From Flectonema sp. DT1601 (Eukaryota; Euglenozoa; Diplonemea; Diplonemida; Diplonemidae): DNA of 64,000 nucleotides. Position numbers and translations under genes: made by a program. The notes under the pieces were generated by a model, which saw only the letters and a program-made list of their open reading frames with translations, was not told the DNA's origin and did no database searches. Positions 37,576-52,200 of the stretch are shown here, piece after piece (the stretch's first letter is position 1; every line of letters starts with the position of its first letter). The DNA lies in assembly GCA_964019425.1 (NCBI GenBank), contig OZ025803.1:1164001-1228000 (forward strand), written 5' to 3'.

Positions 37576-40500
37576 TTTTTTCCCTCCCTCGCCCCATCCC
37601 CGTCAGCGAGTAGGAAAGCGCAGCTAGGAATTTTTCCACGCAAGCGGATCCCACAACCCGACCACCCTTCCCCACGCTCACCCCATCCACCCTCCCCCAC
37701 CCCAACAAAAGAAGAAAACGGCGGCAGCCACGTGACACACTCGTGTTCGTGTAGCGAAGCGTTTCGGCGACTTCGAAGACGACGACGACGACGACGACGT
37801 AGAAGAGACGGTGTATGTGACTGACCTTCTTCTTCCTTATTTATTTGTTTACTTTTGTTAATTACTTCCTCTTAATTTCATTCCTCTCTTAGATTGTTGT
37901 TTATTTGCTTATTTATTTGTTTGTTTATTTGTCTGTTTATCTGTCTGTATATTCTGTTACTATCTGTTATTTTGTTACATTTATCTGTAGTACATTTTTG
38001 TTATTGTTAAATTAAAACATCTTCTTCACAGTTTTTTCCCTCCCTCGCCCCATCCCCGTCAGCGAGTAGGAAAGCGCAGCTAGGAATTTTTCCACGCAAG
38101 CGGATCCCACAACCCGACCACCCTTCCCCACGCTCACCCCATCCACCCTCCCCCACCCCAACAAAAGAAGAAAACGGCGGCAGCCACGTGACACACTCGT
38201 GTTCGTGTAGCGAAGCGTTTCGGCGACTTCGAAGACGACGACGACGACGACGACGTAGAAGAGACGGTGTATGTGACTGACCTTCTTCTTCCTTATTTAT
38301 TTGTTTACTTTTGTTAATTACTTCCTCTTAATTTCATTCCTCTCTTAGATTGTTGTTTATTTGCTTATTTATTTGTTTGTTTATTTGTCTGTTTATCTGT
38401 CTGTATATTCTGTTACTATCTGTTATTTTGTTACATTTATCTGTAGTACATTTTTGTTATTGTTAAATTAAAACATCTTCTTCACAGTTTTTTCCCTCCC
38501 TCGCCCCATCCCCGTCAGCGAGTAGGAAAGCGCAGCTAGGAATTTTTCCACGCAAGCGGATCCCACAACCCGACCACCCTTCCCCACGCTCACCCCATCC
38601 ACCCTCCCCCACCCCAACAAAAGAAGAAAACGGCGGCAGCCACGTGACACACTCGTGTTCGTGTAGCGAAGCGTTTCGGCGACTTCGAAGACGACGACGA
38701 CGACGACGACGTAGAAGAGACGGTGTATGTGACTGACCTTCTTCTTCCTTATTTATTTGTTTACTTTTGTTAATTACTTCCTCTTAATTTCATTCCTCTC
38801 TTAGATTGTTGTTTATTTGCTTATTTATTTGTTTGTTTATTTGTCTGTTTATCTGTCTGTATATTCTGTTACTATCTGTTATTTTGTTACATTTATCTGT
38901 AGTACATTTTTGTTATTGTTAAATTAAAACATCTTCTTCACAGTTTTTTCCCTCCCTCGCCCCATCCCCGTCAGCGAGTAGGAAAGCGCAGCTAGGAATT
39001 TTTCCACGCAAGCGGATCCCACAACCCGACCACCCTTCCCCACGCTCACCCCATCCACCCTCCCCCACCCCAACAAAAGAAGAAAACGGCGGCAGCCACG
39101 TGACACACTCGTGTTCGTGTAGCGAAGCGTTTCGGCGACTTCGAAGACGACGACGACGACGACGACGTAGAAGAGACGGTGTATGTGACTGACCTTCTTC
39201 TTCCTTATTTATTTGTTTACTTTTGTTAATTACTTCCTCTTAATTTCATTCCTCTCTTAGATTGTTGTTTATTTGCTTATTTATTTGTTTGTTTATTTGT
39301 CTGTTTATCTGTCTGTATATTCTGTTACTATCTGTTATTTTGTTACATTTATCTGTAGTACATTTTTGTTATTGTTAAATTAAAACATCTTCTTCACAGT
39401 TTTTTCCCTCCCTCGCCCCATCCCCGTCAGCGAGTAGGAAAGCGCAGCTAGGAATTTTTCCACGCAAGCGGATCCCACAACCCGACCACCCTTCCCCACG
39501 CTCACCCCATCCACCCTCCCCCACCCCAACAAAAGAAGAAAACGGCGGCAGCCACGTGACACACTCGTGTTCGTGTAGCGAAGCGTTTCGGCGACTTCGA
39601 AGACGACGACGACGACGACGACGTAGAAGAGACGGTGTATGTGACTGACCTTCTTCTTCCTTATTTATTTGTTTACTTTTGTTAATTACTTCCTCTTAAT
39701 TTCATTCCTCTCTTAGATTGTTGTTTATTTGCTTATTTATTTGTTTGTTTATTTGTCTGTTTATCTGTCTGTATATTCTGTTACTATCTGTTATTTTGTT
39801 ACATTTATCTGTAGTACATTTTTGTTATTGTTAAATTAAAACATCTTCTTCACAGTTTTTTCCCTCCCTCGCCCCATCCCCGTCAGCGAGTAGGAAAGCG
39901 CAGCTAGGAATTTTTCCACGCAAGCGGATCCCACAACCCGACCACCCTTCCCCACGCTCACCCCATCCACCCTCCCCCACCCCAACAAAAGAAGAAAACG
40001 GCGGCAGCCACGTGACACACTCGTGTTCGTGTAGCGAAGCGTTTCGGCGACTTCGAAGACGACGACGACGACGACGACGTAGAAGAGACGGTGTATGTGA
40101 CTGACCTTCTTCTTCCTTATTTATTTGTTTACTTTTGTTAATTACTTCCTCTTAATTTCATTCCTCTCTTAGATTGTTGTTTATTTGCTTATTTATTTGT
40201 TTGTTTATTTGTCTGTTTATCTGTCTGTATATTCTGTTACTATCTGTTATTTTGTTACATTTATCTGTAGTACATTTTTGTTATTGTTAAATTAAAACAT
40301 CTTCTTCACAGTTTTTTCCCTCCCTCGCCCCATCCCCGTCAGCGAGTAGGAAAGCGCAGCTAGGAATTTTTCCACGCAAGCGGATCCCACAACCCGACCA
40401 CCCTTCCCCACGCTCACCCCATCCACCCTCCCCCACCCCAACAAAAGAAGAAAACGGCGGCAGCCACGTGACACACTCGTGTTCGTGTAGCGAAGCGTTT

Positions 40501-43500
40501 CGGCGACTTCGAAGACGACGACGACGACGACGACGTAGAAGAGACGGTGTATGTGACTGACCTTCTTCTTCCTTATTTATTTGTTTACTTTTGTTAATTA
40601 CTTCCTCTTAATTTCATTCCTCTCTTAGATTGTTGTTTATTTGCTTATTTATTTGTTTGTTTATTTGTCTGTTTATCTGTCTGTATATTCTGTTACTATC
40701 TGTTATTTTGTTACATTTATCTGTAGTACATTTTTGTTATTGTTAAATTAAAACATCTTCTTCACAGTTTTTTCCCTCCCTCGCCCCATCCCCGTCAGCG
40801 AGTAGGAAAGCGCAGCTAGGAATTTTTCCACGCAAGCGGATCCCACAACCCGACCACCCTTCCCCACGCTCACCCCATCCACCCTCCCCCACCCCAACAA
40901 AAGAAGAAAACGGCGGCAGCCACGTGACACACTCGTGTTCGTGTAGCGAAGCGTTTCGGCGACTTCGAAGACGACGACGACGACGACGACGTAGAAGAGA
41001 CGGTGTATGTGACTGACCTTCTTCTTCCTTATTTATTTGTTTACTTTTGTTAATTACTTCCTCTTAATTTCATTCCTCTCTTAGATTGTTGTTTATTTGC
41101 TTATTTATTTGTTTGTTTATTTGTCTGTTTATCTGTCTGTATATTCTGTTACTATCTGTTATTTTGTTACATTTATCTGTAGTACATTTTTGTTATTGTT
41201 AAATTAAAACATCTTCTTCACAGTTTTTTCCCTCCCTCGCCCCATCCCCGTCAGCGAGTAGGAAAGCGCAGCTAGGAATTTTTCCACGCAAGCGGATCCC
41301 ACAACCCGACCACCCTTCCCCACGCTCACCCCATCCACCCTCCCCCACCCCAACAAAAGAAGAAAACGGCGGCAGCCACGTGACACACTCGTGTTCGTGT
41401 AGCGAAGCGTTTCGGCGACTTCGAAGACGACGACGACGACGACGACGTAGAAGAGACGGTGTATGTGACTGACCTTCTTCTTCCTTATTTATTTGTTTAC
41501 TTTTGTTAATTACTTCCTCTTAATTTCATTCCTCTCTTAGATTGTTGTTTATTTGCTTATTTATTTGTTTGTTTATTTGTCTGTTTATCTGTCTGTATAT
41601 TCTGTTACTATCTGTTATTTTGTTACATTTATCTGTAGTACATTTTTGTTATTGTTAAATTAAAACATCTTCTTCACAGTTTTTTCCCTCCCTCGCCCCA
41701 TCCCCGTCAGCGAGTAGGAAAGCGCAGCTAGGAATTTTTCCACGCAAGCGGATCCCACAACCCGACCACCCTTCCCCACGCTCACCCCATCCACCCTCCC
41801 CCACCCCAACAAAAGAAGAAAACGGCGGCAGCCACGTGACACACTCGTGTTCGTGTAGCGAAGCGTTTCGGCGACTTCGAAGACGACGACGACGACGACG
41901 ACGTAGAAGAGACGGTGTATGTGACTGACCTTCTTCTTCCTTATTTATTTGTTTACTTTTGTTAATTACTTCCTCTTAATTTCATTCCTCTCTTAGATTG
42001 TTGTTTATTTGCTTATTTATTTGTTTGTTTATTTGTCTGTTTATCTGTCTGTATATTCTGTTACTATCTGTTATTTTGTTACATTTATCTGTAGTACATT
42101 TTTGTTATTGTTAAATTAAAACATCTTCTTCACAGTTTTTTCCCTCCCTCGCCCCATCCCCGTCAGCGAGTAGGAAAGCGCAGCTAGGAATTTTTCCACG
42201 CAAGCGGATCCCACAACCCGACCACCCTTCCCCACGCTCACCCCATCCACCCTCCCCCACCCCAACAAAAGAAGAAAACGGCGGCAGCCACGTGACACAC
42301 TCGTGTTCGTGTAGCGAAGCGTTTCGGCGACTTCGAAGACGACGACGACGACGACGACGTAGAAGAGACGGTGTATGTGACTGACCTTCTTCTTCCTTAT
42401 TTATTTGTTTACTTTTGTTAATTACTTCCTCTTAATTTCATTCCTCTCTTAGATTGTTGTTTATTTGCTTATTTATTTGTTTGTTTATTTGTCTGTTTAT
42501 CTGTCTGTATATTCTGTTACTATCTGTTATTTTGTTACATTTATCTGTAGTACATTTTTGTTATTGTTAAATTAAAACATCTTCTTCACAGTTTTTTCCC
42601 TCCCTCGCCCCATCCCCGTCAGCGAGTAGGAAAGCGCAGCTAGGAATTTTTCCACGCAAGCGGATCCCACAACCCGACCACCCTTCCCCACGCTCACCCC
42701 ATCCACCCTCCCCCACCCCAACAAAAGAAGAAAACGGCGGCAGCCACGTGACACACTCGTGTTCGTGTAGCGAAGCGTTTCGGCGACTTCGAAGACGACG
42801 ACGACGACGACGACGTAGAAGAGACGGTGTATGTGACTGACCTTCTTCTTCCTTATTTATTTGTTTACTTTTGTTAATTACTTCCTCTTAATTTCATTCC
42901 TCTCTTAGATTGTTGTTTATTTGCTTATTTATTTGTTTGTTTATTTGTCTGTTTATCTGTCTGTATATTCTGTTACTATCTGTTATTTTGTTACATTTAT
43001 CTGTAGTACATTTTTGTTATTGTTAAATTAAAACATCTTCTTCACAGTTTTTTCCCTCCCTCGCCCCATCCCCGTCAGCGAGTAGGAAAGCGCAGCTAGG
43101 AATTTTTCCACGCAAGCGGATCCCACAACCCGACCACCCTTCCCCACGCTCACCCCATCCACCCTCCCCCACCCCAACAAAAGAAGAAAACGGCGGCAGC
43201 CACGTGACACACTCGTGTTCGTGTAGCGAAGCGTTTCGGCGACTTCGAAGACGACGACGACGACGACGACGTAGAAGAGACGGTGTATGTGACTGACCTT
43301 CTTCTTCCTTATTTATTTGTTTACTTTTGTTAATTACTTCCTCTTAATTTCATTCCTCTCTTAGATTGTTGTTTATTTGCTTATTTATTTGTTTGTTTAT
43401 TTGTCTGTTTATCTGTCTGTATATTCTGTTACTATCTGTTATTTTGTTACATTTATCTGTAGTACATTTTTGTTATTGTTAAATTAAAACATCTTCTTCA

Positions 43501-45783
43501 CAGTTTTTTCCCTCCCTCGCCCCATCCCCGTCAGCGAGTAGGAAAGCGCAGCTAGGAATTTTTCCACGCAAGCGGATCCCACAACCCGACCACCCTTCCC
43601 CACGCTCACCCCATCCACCCTCCCCCACCCCAACAAAAGAAGAAAACGGCGGCAGCCACGTGACACACTCGTGTTCGTGTAGCGAAGCGTTTCGGCGACT
43701 TCGAAGACGACGACGACGACGACGACGTAGAAGAGACGGTGTATGTGACTGACCTTCTTCTTCCTTATTTATTTGTTTACTTTTGTTAATTACTTCCTCT
43801 TAATTTCATTCCTCTCTTAGATTGTTGTTTATTTGCTTATTTATTTGTTTGTTTATTTGTCTGTTTATCTGTCTGTATATTCTGTTACTATCTGTTATTT
43901 TGTTACATTTATCTGTAGTACATTTTTGTTATTGTTAAATTAAAACATCTTCTTCACAGTTTTTTCCCTCCCTCGCCCCATCCCCGTCAGCGAGTAGGAA
44001 AGCGCAGCTAGGAATTTTTCCACGCAAGCGGATCCCACAACCCGACCACCCTTCCCCACGCTCACCCCATCCACCCTCCCCCACCCCAACAAAAGAAGAA
44101 AACGGCGGCAGCCACGTGACACACTCGTGTTCGTGTAGCGAAGCGTTTCGGCGACTTCGAAGACGACGACGACGACGACGACGTAGAAGAGACGGTGTAT
44201 GTGACTGACCTTCTTCTTCCTTATTTATTTGTTTACTTTTGTTAATTACTTCCTCTTAATTTCATTCCTCTCTTAGATTGTTGTTTATTTGCTTATTTAT
44301 TTGTTTGTTTATTTGTCTGTTTATCTGTCTGTATATTCTGTTACTATCTGTTATTTTGTTACATTTATCTGTAGTACATTTTTGTTATTGTTAAATTAAA
44401 ACATCTTCTTCACAGTTTTTTCCCTCCCTCGCCCCATCCCCGTCAGCGAGTAGGAAAGCGCAGCTAGGAATTTTTCCACGCAAGCGGATCCCACAACCCG
44501 ACCACCCTTCCCCACGCTCACCCCATCCACCCTCCCCCACCCCAACAAAAGAAGAAAACGGCGGCAGCCACGTGACACACTCGTGTTCGTGTAGCGAAGC
44601 GTTTCGGCGACTTCGAAGACGACGACGACGACGACGACGTAGAAGAGACGGTGTATGTGACTGACCTTCTTCTTCCTTATTTATTTGTTTACTTTTGTTA
44701 ATTACTTCCTCTTAATTTCATTCCTCTCTTAGATTGTTGTTTATTTGCTTATTTATTTGTTTGTTTATTTGTCTGTTTATCTGTCTGTATATTCTGTTAC
44801 TATCTGTTATTTTGTTACATTTATCTGTAGTACATTTTTGTTATTGTTAAATTAAAACATCTTCTTCACAGTTTTTTCCCTCCCTCGCCCCATCCCCGTC
44901 AGCGAGTAGGAAAGCGCAGCTAGGAATTTTTCCACGCAAGCGGATCCCACAACCCGACCACCCTTCCCCACGCTCACCCCATCCACCCTCCCCCACCCCA
45001 ACAAAAGAAGAAAACGGCGGCAGCCACGTGACACACTCGTGTTCGTGTAGCGAAGCGTTTCGGCGACTTCGAAGACGACGACGACGACGACGACGTAGAA
45101 GAGACGGTGTATGTGACTGACCTTCTTCTTCCTTATTTATTTGTTTACTTTTGTTAATTACTTCCTCTTAATTTCATTCCTCTCTTAGATTGTTGTTTAT
45201 TTGCTTATTTATTTGTTTGTTTATTTGTCTGTTTATCTGTCTGTATATTCTGTTACTATCTGTTATTTTGTTACATTTATCTGTAGTACATTTTTGTTAT
45301 TGTTAAATTAAAACATCTTCTTCACAGTTTTTTCCCTCCCTCGCCCCATCCCCGTCAGCGAGTAGGAAAGCGCAGCTAGGAATTTTTCCACGCAAGCGGA
45401 TCCCACAACCCGACCACCCTTCCCCACGCTCACCCCATCCACCCTCCCCCACCCCAACAAAAGAAGAAAACGGCGGCAGCCACGTGACACACTCGTGTTC
45501 GTGTAGCGAAGCGTTTCGGCGACTTCGAAGACGACGACGACGACGACGACGTAGAAGAGACGGTGTATGTGACTGACCTTCTTCTTCCTTATTTATTTGT
45601 TTACTTTTGTTAATTACTTCCTCTTAATTTCATTCCTCTCTTAGATTGTTGTTTATTTGCTTATTTATTTGTTTGTTTATTTGTCTGTTTATCTGTCTGT
45701 ATATTCTGTTACTATCTGTTATTTTGTTACATTTATCTGTAGTACATTTTTGTTATTGTTAAATTAAAACATCTTCTTCACAG

Positions 45784-46240
45784 TTTTTTCCCTCCCTCGC
45801 CCCATCCCCGTCAGCGAGTAGGAAAGCGCAGCTAGGAATTTTTCCACGCAAGCGGATCCCACAACCCGACCACCCTTCCCCACGCTCACACCCATCCACC
45901 CTCCCCCACCCCAACAAAAGAAGAAAACGGCGGCAGCCACGTGACACACTCGTGTTCGTGTAGCGAAGCGTTTCGGCGACTTCGAAGACGACGACGACGA
46001 CGACGACGTAGAAGAGACGGTGTATGTGACTGACCTTCTTCTTCCTTATTTATTTGTTTACTTTTGTTAATTACTTCCTCTTAATTTCATTCCTCTCTTA
46101 GATTGTTGTTTATTTGCTTATTTATTTGTTTGTTTATTTGTCTGTTTATCTGTCTGTATATTCTGTTACTATCTGTTATTTTGTTACATTTATCTGTAGT
46201 ACATTTTTGTTATTGTTAAATTAAAACATCTTCTTCACAG
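45784..46240. repeat. Array unit 81, +1 bp variant
   Basis: The same inserted A as in unit 62, 19 units (8,665 bp) away. The insertion shifts the short minus-strand reading frame, so that frame is not under coding constraint. Confidence 0.9.
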
Positions 46241-49200
46241 TTTTTTCCCTCCCTCGCCCCATCCCCGTCAGCGAGTAGGAAAGCGCAGCTAGGAATTTTT
46301 CCACGCAAGCGGATCCCACAACCCGACCACCCTTCCCCACGCTCACCCCATCCACCCTCCCCCACCCCAACAAAAGAAGAAAACGGCGGCAGCCACGTGA
46401 CACACTCGTGTTCGTGTAGCGAAGCGTTTCGGCGACTTCGAAGACGACGACGACGACGACGACGTAGAAGAGACGGTGTATGTGACTGACCTTCTTCTTC
46501 CTTATTTATTTGTTTACTTTTGTTAATTACTTCCTCTTAATTTCATTCCTCTCTTAGATTGTTGTTTATTTGCTTATTTATTTGTTTGTTTATTTGTCTG
46601 TTTATCTGTCTGTATATTCTGTTACTATCTGTTATTTTGTTACATTTATCTGTAGTACATTTTTGTTATTGTTAAATTAAAACATCTTCTTCACAGTTTT
46701 TTCCCTCCCTCGCCCCATCCCCGTCAGCGAGTAGGAAAGCGCAGCTAGGAATTTTTCCACGCAAGCGGATCCCACAACCCGACCACCCTTCCCCACGCTC
46801 ACCCCATCCACCCTCCCCCACCCCAACAAAAGAAGAAAACGGCGGCAGCCACGTGACACACTCGTGTTCGTGTAGCGAAGCGTTTCGGCGACTTCGAAGA
46901 CGACGACGACGACGACGACGTAGAAGAGACGGTGTATGTGACTGACCTTCTTCTTCCTTATTTATTTGTTTACTTTTGTTAATTACTTCCTCTTAATTTC
47001 ATTCCTCTCTTAGATTGTTGTTTATTTGCTTATTTATTTGTTTGTTTATTTGTCTGTTTATCTGTCTGTATATTCTGTTACTATCTGTTATTTTGTTACA
47101 TTTATCTGTAGTACATTTTTGTTATTGTTAAATTAAAACATCTTCTTCACAGTTTTTTCCCTCCCTCGCCCCATCCCCGTCAGCGAGTAGGAAAGCGCAG
47201 CTAGGAATTTTTCCACGCAAGCGGATCCCACAACCCGACCACCCTTCCCCACGCTCACCCCATCCACCCTCCCCCACCCCAACAAAAGAAGAAAACGGCG
47301 GCAGCCACGTGACACACTCGTGTTCGTGTAGCGAAGCGTTTCGGCGACTTCGAAGACGACGACGACGACGACGACGTAGAAGAGACGGTGTATGTGACTG
47401 ACCTTCTTCTTCCTTATTTATTTGTTTACTTTTGTTAATTACTTCCTCTTAATTTCATTCCTCTCTTAGATTGTTGTTTATTTGCTTATTTATTTGTTTG
47501 TTTATTTGTCTGTTTATCTGTCTGTATATTCTGTTACTATCTGTTATTTTGTTACATTTATCTGTAGTACATTTTTGTTATTGTTAAATTAAAACATCTT
47601 CTTCACAGTTTTTTCCCTCCCTCGCCCCATCCCCGTCAGCGAGTAGGAAAGCGCAGCTAGGAATTTTTCCACGCAAGCGGATCCCACAACCCGACCACCC
47701 TTCCCCACGCTCACCCCATCCACCCTCCCCCACCCCAACAAAAGAAGAAAACGGCGGCAGCCACGTGACACACTCGTGTTCGTGTAGCGAAGCGTTTCGG
47801 CGACTTCGAAGACGACGACGACGACGACGACGTAGAAGAGACGGTGTATGTGACTGACCTTCTTCTTCCTTATTTATTTGTTTACTTTTGTTAATTACTT
47901 CCTCTTAATTTCATTCCTCTCTTAGATTGTTGTTTATTTGCTTATTTATTTGTTTGTTTATTTGTCTGTTTATCTGTCTGTATATTCTGTTACTATCTGT
48001 TATTTTGTTACATTTATCTGTAGTACATTTTTGTTATTGTTAAATTAAAACATCTTCTTCACAGTTTTTTCCCTCCCTCGCCCCATCCCCGTCAGCGAGT
48101 AGGAAAGCGCAGCTAGGAATTTTTCCACGCAAGCGGATCCCACAACCCGACCACCCTTCCCCACGCTCACCCCATCCACCCTCCCCCACCCCAACAAAAG
48201 AAGAAAACGGCGGCAGCCACGTGACACACTCGTGTTCGTGTAGCGAAGCGTTTCGGCGACTTCGAAGACGACGACGACGACGACGACGTAGAAGAGACGG
48301 TGTATGTGACTGACCTTCTTCTTCCTTATTTATTTGTTTACTTTTGTTAATTACTTCCTCTTAATTTCATTCCTCTCTTAGATTGTTGTTTATTTGCTTA
48401 TTTATTTGTTTGTTTATTTGTCTGTTTATCTGTCTGTATATTCTGTTACTATCTGTTATTTTGTTACATTTATCTGTAGTACATTTTTGTTATTGTTAAA
48501 TTAAAACATCTTCTTCACAGTTTTTTCCCTCCCTCGCCCCATCCCCGTCAGCGAGTAGGAAAGCGCAGCTAGGAATTTTTCCACGCAAGCGGATCCCACA
48601 ACCCGACCACCCTTCCCCACGCTCACCCCATCCACCCTCCCCCACCCCAACAAAAGAAGAAAACGGCGGCAGCCACGTGACACACTCGTGTTCGTGTAGC
48701 GAAGCGTTTCGGCGACTTCGAAGACGACGACGACGACGACGACGTAGAAGAGACGGTGTATGTGACTGACCTTCTTCTTCCTTATTTATTTGTTTACTTT
48801 TGTTAATTACTTCCTCTTAATTTCATTCCTCTCTTAGATTGTTGTTTATTTGCTTATTTATTTGTTTGTTTATTTGTCTGTTTATCTGTCTGTATATTCT
48901 GTTACTATCTGTTATTTTGTTACATTTATCTGTAGTACATTTTTGTTATTGTTAAATTAAAACATCTTCTTCACAGTTTTTTCCCTCCCTCGCCCCATCC
49001 CCGTCAGCGAGTAGGAAAGCGCAGCTAGGAATTTTTCCACGCAAGCGGATCCCACAACCCGACCACCCTTCCCCACGCTCACCCCATCCACCCTCCCCCA
49101 CCCCAACAAAAGAAGAAAACGGCGGCAGCCACGTGACACACTCGTGTTCGTGTAGCGAAGCGTTTCGGCGACTTCGAAGACGACGACGACGACGACGACG

Positions 49201-52200
49201 TAGAAGAGACGGTGTATGTGACTGACCTTCTTCTTCCTTATTTATTTGTTTACTTTTGTTAATTACTTCCTCTTAATTTCATTCCTCTCTTAGATTGTTG
49301 TTTATTTGCTTATTTATTTGTTTGTTTATTTGTCTGTTTATCTGTCTGTATATTCTGTTACTATCTGTTATTTTGTTACATTTATCTGTAGTACATTTTT
49401 GTTATTGTTAAATTAAAACATCTTCTTCACAGTTTTTTCCCTCCCTCGCCCCATCCCCGTCAGCGAGTAGGAAAGCGCAGCTAGGAATTTTTCCACGCAA
49501 GCGGATCCCACAACCCGACCACCCTTCCCCACGCTCACCCCATCCACCCTCCCCCACCCCAACAAAAGAAGAAAACGGCGGCAGCCACGTGACACACTCG
49601 TGTTCGTGTAGCGAAGCGTTTCGGCGACTTCGAAGACGACGACGACGACGACGACGTAGAAGAGACGGTGTATGTGACTGACCTTCTTCTTCCTTATTTA
49701 TTTGTTTACTTTTGTTAATTACTTCCTCTTAATTTCATTCCTCTCTTAGATTGTTGTTTATTTGCTTATTTATTTGTTTGTTTATTTGTCTGTTTATCTG
49801 TCTGTATATTCTGTTACTATCTGTTATTTTGTTACATTTATCTGTAGTACATTTTTGTTATTGTTAAATTAAAACATCTTCTTCACAGTTTTTTCCCTCC
49901 CTCGCCCCATCCCCGTCAGCGAGTAGGAAAGCGCAGCTAGGAATTTTTCCACGCAAGCGGATCCCACAACCCGACCACCCTTCCCCACGCTCACCCCATC
50001 CACCCTCCCCCACCCCAACAAAAGAAGAAAACGGCGGCAGCCACGTGACACACTCGTGTTCGTGTAGCGAAGCGTTTCGGCGACTTCGAAGACGACGACG
50101 ACGACGACGACGTAGAAGAGACGGTGTATGTGACTGACCTTCTTCTTCCTTATTTATTTGTTTACTTTTGTTAATTACTTCCTCTTAATTTCATTCCTCT
50201 CTTAGATTGTTGTTTATTTGCTTATTTATTTGTTTGTTTATTTGTCTGTTTATCTGTCTGTATATTCTGTTACTATCTGTTATTTTGTTACATTTATCTG
50301 TAGTACATTTTTGTTATTGTTAAATTAAAACATCTTCTTCACAGTTTTTTCCCTCCCTCGCCCCATCCCCGTCAGCGAGTAGGAAAGCGCAGCTAGGAAT
50401 TTTTCCACGCAAGCGGATCCCACAACCCGACCACCCTTCCCCACGCTCACCCCATCCACCCTCCCCCACCCCAACAAAAGAAGAAAACGGCGGCAGCCAC
50501 GTGACACACTCGTGTTCGTGTAGCGAAGCGTTTCGGCGACTTCGAAGACGACGACGACGACGACGACGTAGAAGAGACGGTGTATGTGACTGACCTTCTT
50601 CTTCCTTATTTATTTGTTTACTTTTGTTAATTACTTCCTCTTAATTTCATTCCTCTCTTAGATTGTTGTTTATTTGCTTATTTATTTGTTTGTTTATTTG
50701 TCTGTTTATCTGTCTGTATATTCTGTTACTATCTGTTATTTTGTTACATTTATCTGTAGTACATTTTTGTTATTGTTAAATTAAAACATCTTCTTCACAG
50801 TTTTTTCCCTCCCTCGCCCCATCCCCGTCAGCGAGTAGGAAAGCGCAGCTAGGAATTTTTCCACGCAAGCGGATCCCACAACCCGACCACCCTTCCCCAC
50901 GCTCACCCCATCCACCCTCCCCCACCCCAACAAAAGAAGAAAACGGCGGCAGCCACGTGACACACTCGTGTTCGTGTAGCGAAGCGTTTCGGCGACTTCG
51001 AAGACGACGACGACGACGACGACGTAGAAGAGACGGTGTATGTGACTGACCTTCTTCTTCCTTATTTATTTGTTTACTTTTGTTAATTACTTCCTCTTAA
51101 TTTCATTCCTCTCTTAGATTGTTGTTTATTTGCTTATTTATTTGTTTGTTTATTTGTCTGTTTATCTGTCTGTATATTCTGTTACTATCTGTTATTTTGT
51201 TACATTTATCTGTAGTACATTTTTGTTATTGTTAAATTAAAACATCTTCTTCACAGTTTTTTCCCTCCCTCGCCCCATCCCCGTCAGCGAGTAGGAAAGC
51301 GCAGCTAGGAATTTTTCCACGCAAGCGGATCCCACAACCCGACCACCCTTCCCCACGCTCACCCCATCCACCCTCCCCCACCCCAACAAAAGAAGAAAAC
51401 GGCGGCAGCCACGTGACACACTCGTGTTCGTGTAGCGAAGCGTTTCGGCGACTTCGAAGACGACGACGACGACGACGACGTAGAAGAGACGGTGTATGTG
51501 ACTGACCTTCTTCTTCCTTATTTATTTGTTTACTTTTGTTAATTACTTCCTCTTAATTTCATTCCTCTCTTAGATTGTTGTTTATTTGCTTATTTATTTG
51601 TTTGTTTATTTGTCTGTTTATCTGTCTGTATATTCTGTTACTATCTGTTATTTTGTTACATTTATCTGTAGTACATTTTTGTTATTGTTAAATTAAAACA
51701 TCTTCTTCACAGTTTTTTCCCTCCCTCGCCCCATCCCCGTCAGCGAGTAGGAAAGCGCAGCTAGGAATTTTTCCACGCAAGCGGATCCCACAACCCGACC
51801 ACCCTTCCCCACGCTCACCCCATCCACCCTCCCCCACCCCAACAAAAGAAGAAAACGGCGGCAGCCACGTGACACACTCGTGTTCGTGTAGCGAAGCGTT
51901 TCGGCGACTTCGAAGACGACGACGACGACGACGACGTAGAAGAGACGGTGTATGTGACTGACCTTCTTCTTCCTTATTTATTTGTTTACTTTTGTTAATT
52001 ACTTCCTCTTAATTTCATTCCTCTCTTAGATTGTTGTTTATTTGCTTATTTATTTGTTTGTTTATTTGTCTGTTTATCTGTCTGTATATTCTGTTACTAT
52101 CTGTTATTTTGTTACATTTATCTGTAGTACATTTTTGTTATTGTTAAATTAAAACATCTTCTTCACAGTTTTTTCCCTCCCTCGCCCCATCCCCGTCAGC

